A stretch of 40,516 bases of DNA from Gemella sanguinis ATCC 700632 (lineage in GTDB: Bacteria > Bacillota > Bacilli > Staphylococcales > Gemellaceae), in the NCBI RefSeq assembly GCF_000701685.1, contig NZ_KL370815.1, positions 1,332-41,847 of the forward strand, in the 5' to 3' direction. Below the pieces are notes generated by a model. It searched no databases and was not told the origin of the DNA. It saw only the letters and a list, made by a program, of their open reading frames with translations. Positions 34,103 to 40,516 of the stretch are shown piece after piece (the stretch's first letter is position 1; the number at the start of each line of letters is the position of its first letter). Made by a program: the position numbers and the translations under genes.

Positions 34103-35623
34103 ATGAGTTATCCAGTATTTAAAGGGGCAGGATATATTCTTGTTCATACACCAGATATGATAGAACAAAATGGATCTACTTGCAGTATTGAGCGAGTAAC
34201 ACATCCAGAATCAGAATTTTTAGCAGAAGTAGGTAAACACATTCGTTCATATGAAGAAGTAGTAAACTATTTACCAAACCAAGTTTATATTGGGAATAAA
34301 ACACCAGAAGAATTAAAATCATATCCATTGCCTTGGTATGACATAAAAGATGAACAAGGGAAACGCCATGGTAAATTTGGTCAAATAGTTCCACAAGATG
34401 AGTTCTTAGCTCTAATGAAAATATGTGATGCATTTGATTTAGTAAAACTTTCAGAAAGTTTTATCGCGTCAGTACGTCCAAAAATAGAGGATAATTTCAA
34501 AGAGCTAGCTCCTTATTTTGATAAGTTAGAAGGAAGCGACATTAGTGATAAAGAAGATGATTACGAACCATTATTACATAATGGAGAAGTAGTAGGATAT
34601 GTGAAAAAAGCACATGATGTCGATGTTAACTTAAATGCCCATGTTATCTTTGAAAACTTAGTAGTTAAAGCATCTGGAGTAATTTCAGCACTTGAAGCTC
34701 TTAGAGCAACAGGGGTAAAACCAGAAGAAATTGATTACGTAGTTGAATGTTCTGAAGAAGCATGTGGTGACATTAACCAACGTGGTGGAGGAAACTTTGC
34801 TAAAGCTATAGCAGAAGTAGTAGGATTAACTAATGCTACAGGTTCAGACCTTCGTGGTTTCTGTGCAGCTCCTACACACGCTTTAATCAATGCATCAGCA
34901 TTAGTTAAAGCAGGAGTATACAAAAATGTTCTTGTGGTTGCAGGTGGTGCTAGTGCAAAACTTGGAATGAATGCAAAAGACCATGTTAAAAAAGGACTTC
35001 CTGTTTTAGAAGACGTAGTAGGTGGTTTTGCTGTTGTGATTTCAGAAAATGATGGTAAAAATCCAATTATACGTACAGACTTAGTAGGTAAACATGACGT
35101 AGGAACAGGATCTTCGCCTCAAGCTGTTATGGGAGCGTTAGTTGCTAAACCATTAGAAAAAGCAAACCTAAAAATTACTGATGTAGATGTCTTCTCAGTA
35201 GAGATGCAAAACCCAGATATTACAAAAGCAGCAGGTGCAGGAAACGTGCCAGAATCTAACTATAAAATGATTGGTGCCTTAGCTGCTATGAAAGGTGATA
35301 TTGATAAAAAATCACTTAAATCATTTATTGAAGAAAAAGGATTACCAGGATGGGCTCCAACACAAGGGCACATTCCTTCAGGTGTACCATATGTAGGTTT
35401 CTTAGTAGATGACTTAACAACTGGTGATAAAAATAGAGCAATGATCGTTGGTAAAGGAAGTCTATTCCTAGGAAGAATGACTAACTTATTTGACGGTGTA
35501 TCAGTAGTAATAGAACGTAATAGTGGAGTATTAGAAGAAAAAGATAGCACTTCTAGTGAAGAAATTAGAAAAATTATTGCCGAATCAATGAGAAATATCG
35601 CACAAGAAATGCTTAATGAATAG
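34103..35623 (+). CDS. grdC: Glycine reductase component C, GrdC (FabH-like subunit)
   Basis: Component C turns the Se-carboxymethyl group on GrdA into acetyl phosphate via an acetyl thioester. The 506 residues match GrdC, with CSEEACGDINQRGGGNFA and DLRGFCAAPTHALINA blocks of the ketoacyl-synthase-III-like fold. The ATG at 34103 (MSYPVFKGAGYIL) fits the family start. The TTG at 34067 is too close to the ribosome site and lies inside the hairpin. grdD begins 10 bp after the stop. Confidence 0.94.
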   Translation: MSYPVFKGAGYILVHTPDMIEQNGSTCSIERVTHPESEFLAEVGKHIRSYEEVVNYLPNQVYIGNKTPEELKSYPLPWYDIKDEQGKRHGKFGQIVPQDEFLALMKICDAFDLVKLSESFIASVRPKIEDNFKELAPYFDKLEGSDISDKEDDYEPLLHNGEVVGYVKKAHDVDVNLNAHVIFENLVVKASGVISALEALRATGVKPEEIDYVVECSEEACGDINQRGGGNFAKAIAEVVGLTNATGSDLRGFCAAPTHALINASALVKAGVYKNVLVVAGGASAKLGMNAKDHVKKGLPVLEDVVGGFAVVISENDGKNPIIRTDLVGKHDVGTGSSPQAVMGALVAKPLEKANLKITDVDVFSVEMQNPDITKAAGAGNVPESNYKMIGALAAMKGDIDKKSLKSFIEEKGLPGWAPTQGHIPSGVPYVGFLVDDLTTGDKNRAMIVGKGSLFLGRMTNLFDGVSVVIERNSGVLEEKDSTSSEEIRKIIAESMRNIAQEMLNE

Positions 35624-35633
35624 GGGTGGTACT

Positions 35634-36773
35634 ATGAGTAAAAAAATTATATCAAAAGTATTACTAGAAGTAGCAGATGCGATTGAAACGGGAAATTTTG
35701 GTAAAAAAGTTAAAGTAGGATTAACTACTTTGGGGAGCGAGCATGGAGTAGATAATTTACTTCAAGGAGCCACATTAGCGAAAAATTCTTTATTTGATAT
35801 AGTTTTAATAGGTCAAGGTCAAGAAGGTTTTGAGTCTTATGAAACAGAAAATGAAGAAGAAGCACATAAAATTATGGAAGATCTACTTGATAAAGGGGAA
35901 ATTGCAGCTTGTGTAACTATGCACTATAACTTTCCTATTGGTGTATCAACAGTAGGAAGAGTAGTTACGCCATCTCGTGGAAAAGAGATGTTATTAGCGA
36001 CTACAACAGGTACTTCTTCTACTAACAGAGTAGAAGGTATGATTAAAAATACTATTTATGGTATAGCAACAGCTAAATCATTAGGAATAGAAAAACCAAC
36101 TGTAGGTATTGCTAATATTGAAGGTGCAAGACAAGTAGAGAAAATATTAATAGAATTAAAAGATAGTGGATATGACTTTGAATTTGCAACATCTCAAAGA
36201 GCAGATGGCGGAGCGGTTATGAGAGGAAATGACTTACTAATGGCAACACCAGATGTAATGGTTGTTGATTCATTGACAGGAAACCTATTTATGAAAGTAT
36301 TCTCAGCATTTAATACAGGTGGAGATTATGAAGCACAAGGTTATGGTTATGGACCAGGTGTAGGAGAAGATTATGATAGAAGAATCTTAATCCTATCACG
36401 TGCTTCTGGGGCGCCTGTAGTAGCTAACTCATTAAAATATGCTTATGAAATAGCTGTAGGGGAGGTTAATGAATTAGCAAGAAAAGAATACGGAAAAGCA
36501 AAAGAAGCAAACTTAGATGCTTTATTAAATAAACTAAAAGAAAAGAAAGAAACTTCTCAATCTGAAGAAGTTAAAGCTCCTGAAAAAGAAATAGTAACAG
36601 CTCAAATTGCGGGAGTAGATATAATGGATTTAGAAGATGCAACAAAAGAACTATGGAAACGAGGTATATATGCAGAAAGCGGAATGGGTTGCACAGGACC
36701 AATAGTTCTAGTTAATACCGATAAAAAATTACAAGCAGAAGAAGTATTAAAAGAAGTAGGATTGCTTTCTTAG
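35634..36773 (+). CDS. grdD: Glycine reductase component C, GrdD (PlsX-like subunit)
   Basis: GrdD is the second component C subunit, with a PlsX/phosphotransacetylase-like fold. The 379 residues contain VGLTTLGSEHG and ATTTGTSSTNRVEGM blocks and end in SGMGCTGPIVLVN, where Cys353 corresponds to the reactive cysteine that forms the acetyl thioester. The ATG at 35634 follows GGGGTGG; a reading from 35616 would overlap grdC and has no better site. It closes the grd operon before a terminator. Confidence 0.94.
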   Translation: MSKKIISKVLLEVADAIETGNFGKKVKVGLTTLGSEHGVDNLLQGATLAKNSLFDIVLIGQGQEGFESYETENEEEAHKIMEDLLDKGEIAACVTMHYNFPIGVSTVGRVVTPSRGKEMLLATTTGTSSTNRVEGMIKNTIYGIATAKSLGIEKPTVGIANIEGARQVEKILIELKDSGYDFEFATSQRADGGAVMRGNDLLMATPDVMVVDSLTGNLFMKVFSAFNTGGDYEAQGYGYGPGVGEDYDRRILILSRASGAPVVANSLKYAYEIAVGEVNELARKEYGKAKEANLDALLNKLKEKKETSQSEEVKAPEKEIVTAQIAGVDIMDLEDATKELWKRGIYAESGMGCTGPIVLVNTDKKLQAEEVLKEVGLLS

Positions 36774-36783
36774 TCCATTATAT

Positions 36784-36820
36784 GGTGAGTTACGTCTTTA
36801 TGACTGTAACTCACCTTTTC
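36784..36820 (+). terminator. Terminator of the grd operon
   Basis: GGTGAGTTAC (36784-36793) pairs with GTAACTCACC (36806-36815), with an inner GTC/GAC pair, followed by TTTTC. Confidence 0.88.
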
Positions 36821-36844
36821 TTAATTTCCACAGAAAATAATAAT

Positions 36845-36871
36845 CCCCTAAAAGTTTATAACTCTTAGGGG
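36845..36871. terminator. Terminator of relQ, possibly bidirectional
   Basis: CCCCTAAAAGTT and ACTCTTAGGGG form a stem with one mismatch; GTTTTGTTG follows on the plus strand and ATTATTATTTTC on the minus strand. Confidence 0.75.
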
Positions 36872-36881
36872 TTTTGTTGTC

Positions 36882-37574
36882 TTATAAGAATTCCGTATCG
36901 TCTTCTATTATCTCTTTTACTTTTTGCATCTGATTATCTAATTTAGAACTTATTTCCGCACAAAGAAGTAGTCTTCTTTCTATTTCGGCTTCTTTTTCAG
37001 CACTTAGGTTCTTCTTGTAACGAAGTTTATGTTCTAAACTTGCCCAGAAGTCCATAGCTATAGTTCTAAATTGCACTTCCACAGCCATGTGTTCAACTTT
37101 ATCAGATAAAAAGATTGGAACTTTAACAATAAGGTGATAACTTCTATAACCGTTCTCTTTAGTATTTTTAATATAGTCTTTTTCAGCTATTACTGTAAGG
37201 TCATCTTGTTGCTTAAGAGCATCTACAAGCTTATAGACATCATTTCTGAATGAGCAAATAACACGAACACCAGCAACGTCATAAATGTTCTCCTTGATCG
37301 TTTCAAGATCAAAAGGTAGATTTAGGCGCTGAAGTTTGTTCATTAAGCTCATAGGCGTTTTTAAACGCGTTGATATAGACTCAATTGGGTTGCTCTCTCC
37401 ATGAAGAGAGAATTCCTTATCAAAAACATTTAGTTTTGTTTCTATTTCAAGCATAGCACATTCATAATGCATAAATAACTCAACAAAAGGTTGAAGTTCA
37501 TTGATAAGGTTTGGTTGATTATTTTCCATAGAAAATAATTGATCAGTTAATTTTTCAATTTGTGTTTTTTTCAT
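36882..37574 (-). CDS. Small alarmone synthetase (GTP pyrophosphokinase, RelQ/RelP type)
   Basis: Makes (p)ppGpp from ATP and GDP/GTP in the cytoplasm. The 230 residues contain only the synthetase domain, without hydrolase or TGS/ACT domains. Motifs: SISTRLKTPMSLMNKLQR (about 61-78), YDVAGVRVICSF (about 99-110), NGYRSYHLIV (about 140-149) and AVEVQFRTIAMDFWASLEHK (about 163-182). The ATG at 37574 has GTGAGAAAG upstream. Its length and start resemble RelQ more than RelP, but without comparison I do not give the symbol. Confidence 0.9.
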   Translation of the reverse strand: MKKTQIEKLTDQLFSMENNQPNLINELQPFVELFMHYECAMLEIETKLNVFDKEFSLHGESNPIESISTRLKTPMSLMNKLQRLNLPFDLETIKENIYDVAGVRVICSFRNDVYKLVDALKQQDDLTVIAEKDYIKNTKENGYRSYHLIVKVPIFLSDKVEHMAVEVQFRTIAMDFWASLEHKLRYKKNLSAEKEAEIERRLLLCAEISSKLDNQMQKVKEIIEDDTEFL

Positions 37575-37857
37575 ATTCTTTCTCACTTTATATACTTTCT
37601 CAGTCTAATAATAGAGGAGTTTCCTAAAATATAGTTTAAGTTGGAAGAACAAAATTTTTATAAGGAAGGAAACATTTTGAATTTCATTTTTAATCTTTGA
37701 ATTTAAAGGGCTATTAAGGGCTGTTATAGTTAAAAAATTTTTAAAAATTTAAACAGCTTTAATAATTAACTAATAGAAACGTTGGTATAACAATGATTTA
37801 AGAATGTTATCTTAGAAACAGCAACACACAAAAAATTCACAATTGCTACAAAAGGCT
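37575..37857. other. Intergenic region between relQ-type gene and nrdD
   Basis: No gene seen. At 37712-37764 a 53-nt stretch folds into a long stem: TATTAAGGGCTGTT (37712-37725) with AACAGCTTTAATA (37752-37764), one bulged G, and an A/T-only palindrome in the loop. It could be a small RNA structure, a terminator without T-tract, or a remnant of a repeat. Confidence 0.4.
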
Positions 37858-37888
37858 AGGTTATAACCTTTTTAAATTTCCGGGAAAT
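37858..37888 (+). promoter_or_regulatory. Two palindromes upstream of the nrdD promoter
   Basis: AGGTTATAACCT (37858-37869, perfect) and ATTTCCGGGAAAT (37876-37888, one central base) lie just upstream of the -35 box. They are candidate operators. They do not match the NrdR box I know. Confidence 0.4.
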
Positions 37889-37896
37889 ATTCACCC

Positions 37897-37925
37897 TAGA
37901 CAATGGCTTTTATTTGGGATAATAT
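37897..37925 (+). promoter_or_regulatory. nrdD promoter
   Basis: TAGACA (37897-37902), 17-bp spacer, TAATAT (37920-37925), 63 bases before the ATG. Confidence 0.65.
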
Positions 37926-37987
37926 AGTATATAGTTATGTTAAAAAAATATTATTAAAGGAAAGAAGTATAAACGAGGTGGGGGAAA

Positions 37988-40171
37988 ATGCAAAAAGCTA
38001 GTTTTTATTCGTATTCACAAAAAAAAGCAGATATGCTTATTAAAAATCTATTAGTAATAAAAAGAGATGGTCGCATTGTAAAGTTTGACCCTGACAAAAT
38101 CTATAAGGCCATCGAAAAAGCTGTATTAAAAGTATTTGGAGAAAAACATAGTGTAAATATTGATAATATAGTAGACAAAGTAATTTTAGAAATTTCTAAT
38201 AGATTTAAAGATAATATTAAAATATATGAAGTGCAAAATATTGTTGAACATACTTTATTAAAATTAGGTGAAGAAGCTATCTATGAAGAGTATGTTGGCT
38301 ATAGAAGTAAAAGAGATATTGAACGTGAACATAGTTTAGATATCAATATAGCGATTGAGAAGTTAGTTAATCGTGATGAAAATGTAGTTAATGAAAATGC
38401 GAATAAAGACAGTTTAGTATTTAATACGCATAGAGATTTAACGAGTGGAATAGTGGCAAAAGCTATCGGGTTAAAAATGCTACCATCACACGTTGCTAAT
38501 GCACATCAAAAAGGAGATATTCACTACCATGATCTTGATTATTCTCCATATCAACCACTTACTAACTGCTGTCTAATTGATTTTAAAGAAATGTTAACTA
38601 AAGGATTTAAAATCGGTAATGCAGATGTAGATAGTCCTAAAAGTATTCAAACAGCAACAGCGCAAATGGCTCAAATTATAGCTAATGTTGCTTCTAGTCA
38701 ATACGGTGGATGTAGTGCGGATAGAATAGATGAAGTTTTAGCTCCTTTTGCACAGTTAAACTATGAGAAAAACTTAAAAACTGCAAGAGAATGGATTGAC
38801 GGAGAAGATAAACAAGAAAAATTTGCTTTAGAAAAAACTAAAAAAGATATTTATGATGCGATGCAATCTTTAGAATATGAGATTAATACTTTATATTCAT
38901 CTCAAGGGCAAACACCATTTACATCATTAGGTTTTGGATTAGGTGAAGGATTATTTGAAAAAGAAATTCAAAAAGCTATTTTAAAAGTAAGAATACAAGG
39001 TTTAGGAAAAGAGAAAAGAACAGCAATCTTCCCTAAATTGATTTTTGTAATAAAAGATGGTTTAAACTTAAAACCAACTGATCCAAACTACGATGTTAAA
39101 GAATTAGCTCTAAAATGTGCTACTCAAAGAATGTATCCTGATGTATTAATGTATGATACTTTAGTAAAAATAACAGGTAGTTGCAAAACTCCTATGGGTT
39201 GTAGATCGTTCTTACCAGCATGGAGAAACGAAGCGGGAGAATTAGTTGAAAGTGGACGTATGAACCTAGGGGTAGTAACTCTAAATCTACCAAGAATAGC
39301 GTTAGAGTCTGAAGGAAATAAAGACGAATTTTGGAATATCTTCAAAGAGAGATTAGAAATTTGTAAAGATGCCCTAGACTATAGAGCGAAACGTTGTGGA
39401 GAAGCAAAACCACAAAATGCGCCTATACTTTATATGCACGGTGCTTTTGGTAAGAGATTGAAAAAAGATGATAGAGTTAAACAACTATTTGATAAACAAC
39501 GTGCGACATTATCACTTGGATATATTGGACTATATGAAGTAGCTAGTATCTTCTACGGAGGAGACTGGGAGAAAAATCCTGAAGCTAAACAATTTACATT
39601 AGATATTATGAAATATATGAAAGAAAATGTAGATAAATGGACTAAAGATGGAGATTACTGGTATAGTATTTACTCAACTCCAAGTGAATCACTAACTGAC
39701 AGATTCTGTCGTATGGATACAGAAAAATTTGGAATAGTAGAAAATGTTACAGATAAAGAGTACTATACAAACTCATATCACTATGATGTTAGAAAAAATC
39801 CAACTCCATTTGAAAAATTAGATTTTGAAAAAGATTATCCATATTATGCTAGCGGTGGATTTATTCATTATTGTGAATATCCAGTGCTAAAACAAAATCC
39901 AAAAGCTTTAGAAGCGGTTTGGGATTATGCATATGATAAAGTTGGTTACTTAGGAACAAATACACCAATAGATCGTTGCTATAAATGTGGTTTTGAAGGA
40001 GAATTTGAACCTACGAAACGAGGATTTAAATGCCCAGAATGTGGAAACAATGATCCAAAAAGCTGCGATGTAGTAAAAAGAACTTGCGGTTATTTAGGAA
40101 ACCCTCAAGCTAGACCTATGATAAAAGGACGTCATAAAGAAATAGTAGCAAGGGTTAAACATTTAAAATAA
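37988..40171 (+). CDS. nrdD: Anaerobic (class III) ribonucleoside-triphosphate reductase
   Basis: Reduces ribonucleotides to deoxyribonucleotides without oxygen, using a glycyl radical. The 727 residues begin with an ATP-cone (LVIKRDGRIVKFDPDKIYKA, about 23-42). The body has GDIHYHDLDYSPYQPLTNCC and the C-terminus has a zinc site CYKCGFEG/FKCPECGN and the radical loop RTCGYLGNP with Gly701. GAGGTGGGGG precedes the ATG. It needs the activase NrdG, which is not directly downstream here; an IS element lies there instead. It fits the anaerobic lifestyle implied by the reductases. Confidence 0.95.
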   Translation: MQKASFYSYSQKKADMLIKNLLVIKRDGRIVKFDPDKIYKAIEKAVLKVFGEKHSVNIDNIVDKVILEISNRFKDNIKIYEVQNIVEHTLLKLGEEAIYEEYVGYRSKRDIEREHSLDINIAIEKLVNRDENVVNENANKDSLVFNTHRDLTSGIVAKAIGLKMLPSHVANAHQKGDIHYHDLDYSPYQPLTNCCLIDFKEMLTKGFKIGNADVDSPKSIQTATAQMAQIIANVASSQYGGCSADRIDEVLAPFAQLNYEKNLKTAREWIDGEDKQEKFALEKTKKDIYDAMQSLEYEINTLYSSQGQTPFTSLGFGLGEGLFEKEIQKAILKVRIQGLGKEKRTAIFPKLIFVIKDGLNLKPTDPNYDVKELALKCATQRMYPDVLMYDTLVKITGSCKTPMGCRSFLPAWRNEAGELVESGRMNLGVVTLNLPRIALESEGNKDEFWNIFKERLEICKDALDYRAKRCGEAKPQNAPILYMHGAFGKRLKKDDRVKQLFDKQRATLSLGYIGLYEVASIFYGGDWEKNPEAKQFTLDIMKYMKENVDKWTKDGDYWYSIYSTPSESLTDRFCRMDTEKFGIVENVTDKEYYTNSYHYDVRKNPTPFEKLDFEKDYPYYASGGFIHYCEYPVLKQNPKALEAVWDYAYDKVGYLGTNTPIDRCYKCGFEGEFEPTKRGFKCPECGNNDPKSCDVVKRTCGYLGNPQARPMIKGRHKEIVARVKHLK

Positions 40172-40179
40172 AAAATAAG

Positions 40180-40265
40180 GACTAACTTTTAAATTAAAAG
40201 TTAGTCAGATTGTTGACAAAAATACCGAAATATCAAGCTAGTATTGATGTTATGGTATTTTTTTT
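40180..40265 (+). terminator. Hairpins downstream of nrdD
   Basis: A perfect stem GACTAACTTTT/AAAAGTTAGTC (40180-40206) lacks a T-tract. A second one, AAAAATACC (40218-40226) with GGTATTTTT (40254-40262), encloses ATCAA/TTGAT and ends in a run of T, so it is the likely terminator. Confidence 0.7.
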
Positions 40266-40312
40266 CAAAAAAAATAAGCCTTAAGGCAAAAATTTAGTAG
40301 TATTAAGAGGTT

Positions 40313-40516
40313 TTATACCTCTCTTAATGCTATTGTTTTCATATTTTGAACGCAACAAGACAGCCAAGCGTACGACTGTACTTTGGCTTTTCCTCTATAT
40401 TGTGCATACCTGTATCCGTGATTTTGTTTAGAATCCGCAAAGCTACGTTCTATTGTTTCTTTTCTTCTCTTATACAATAGTTTTCCTTCTTTTGATATAC
40501 GTCTTAACCTAGCTTC
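40313..40516 (-). CDS. IS1182-type transposase, 3' end only (runs off window)
   Basis: The minus strand is open from the right edge to the TAA at 40313-40315, giving 67 residues. ERSFADSKQNHGYRYAQYRG is the conserved C-terminal block of IS1182-family DDE transposases and includes the last catalytic Glu; KVQSYAWLSCCVQNMKTIA follows. The 5' part is outside the window, so whether it is intact cannot be judged. Confidence 0.85.
   Translation of the reverse strand, partial: EARLRRISKEGKLLYKRRKETIERSFADSKQNHGYRYAQYRGKAKVQSYAWLSCCVQNMKTIALREV
40313..40516 (-). mobile_element. IS1182-type insertion sequence, one end visible
   Basis: Only the transposase 3' end and up to about 100 bases beyond it are visible. 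The terminal inverted repeat cannot be placed without the other end. A hairpin (TTAAGAGG and CCTCTCTTAA, about 40302-40326) lies at the transposase stop. Confidence 0.7.

Noticed and set aside
37920-37940. An NrdR box at the nrdD promoter
   Set aside because: The AATATAGTATATAG stretch overlaps the -10 region and matches the NrdR consensus poorly.

Overview
The window is AT-rich DNA from a low-GC Gram-positive bacterium. The mix of Bacilli-type housekeeping genes, secreted wall hydrolases with a shared aromatic repeat, and a selenium-dependent Stickland fermentation island suggests Gemella or a close relative; this is an inference from gene content and style, since no rRNA or other marker gene is present. 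No tRNA, rRNA or CRISPR array was seen.

Left part (1-8029): a cell-surface region. Three secreted proteins carry the same WW-rich repeat module joined to three different enzyme domains (glucosaminidase, CHAP, C39-like peptidase). A fourth is a C39-like paralog without the repeats. Between them lie an ExoA-like glycosyltransferase and galE on the minus strand. Four 11-bp-spaced WalR-like half-sites precede the CHAP gene. Middle part (8183-19655): leuS-khpA, pgeF, an unrecognised 177-aa gene, a tandem array of three small membrane-anchored paralogs bounded by two copies of the same terminator, two small membrane proteins, an HtrA-type protease, galU, a NUDIX hydrolase and a rhodanese lipoprotein (minus strand).

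Right part (20052-36773): the main feature, a Stickland reductase island. The D-proline reductase genes come first: prdC, prdA, a small conserved gene and prdB, then a GC-rich terminator, then prdD, prdE, prdF (proline racemase) and a TauE/SafE-like membrane protein. After a rarD-like gene on the minus strand, a glycine riboswitch with an intrinsic terminator leads grdX-trxB-trxA-grdE-grdA-grdB-grdC-grdD, a complete glycine reductase set. Four genes (prdC, prdB, grdA, grdB) have an in-frame UGA at the position expected for selenocysteine and are open on both sides of it. None of the 39 genes I call uses UGA as a stop. Together the genes would use proline (racemised to the D form by PrdF, then ring-opened to 5-aminovalerate) and glycine (reduced to acetyl phosphate plus ammonia) as electron acceptors, with PrdC and the TrxB/TrxA pair bringing electrons. 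The selenium machinery (selA, selB, selC, selD), prdR and ackA are not in this window.

Right end (36882-40516): a RelQ/RelP-type small alarmone synthetase (minus strand), the class III ribonucleotide reductase nrdD, and the 3' end of an IS1182-type transposase running off the edge where nrdG might be expected.
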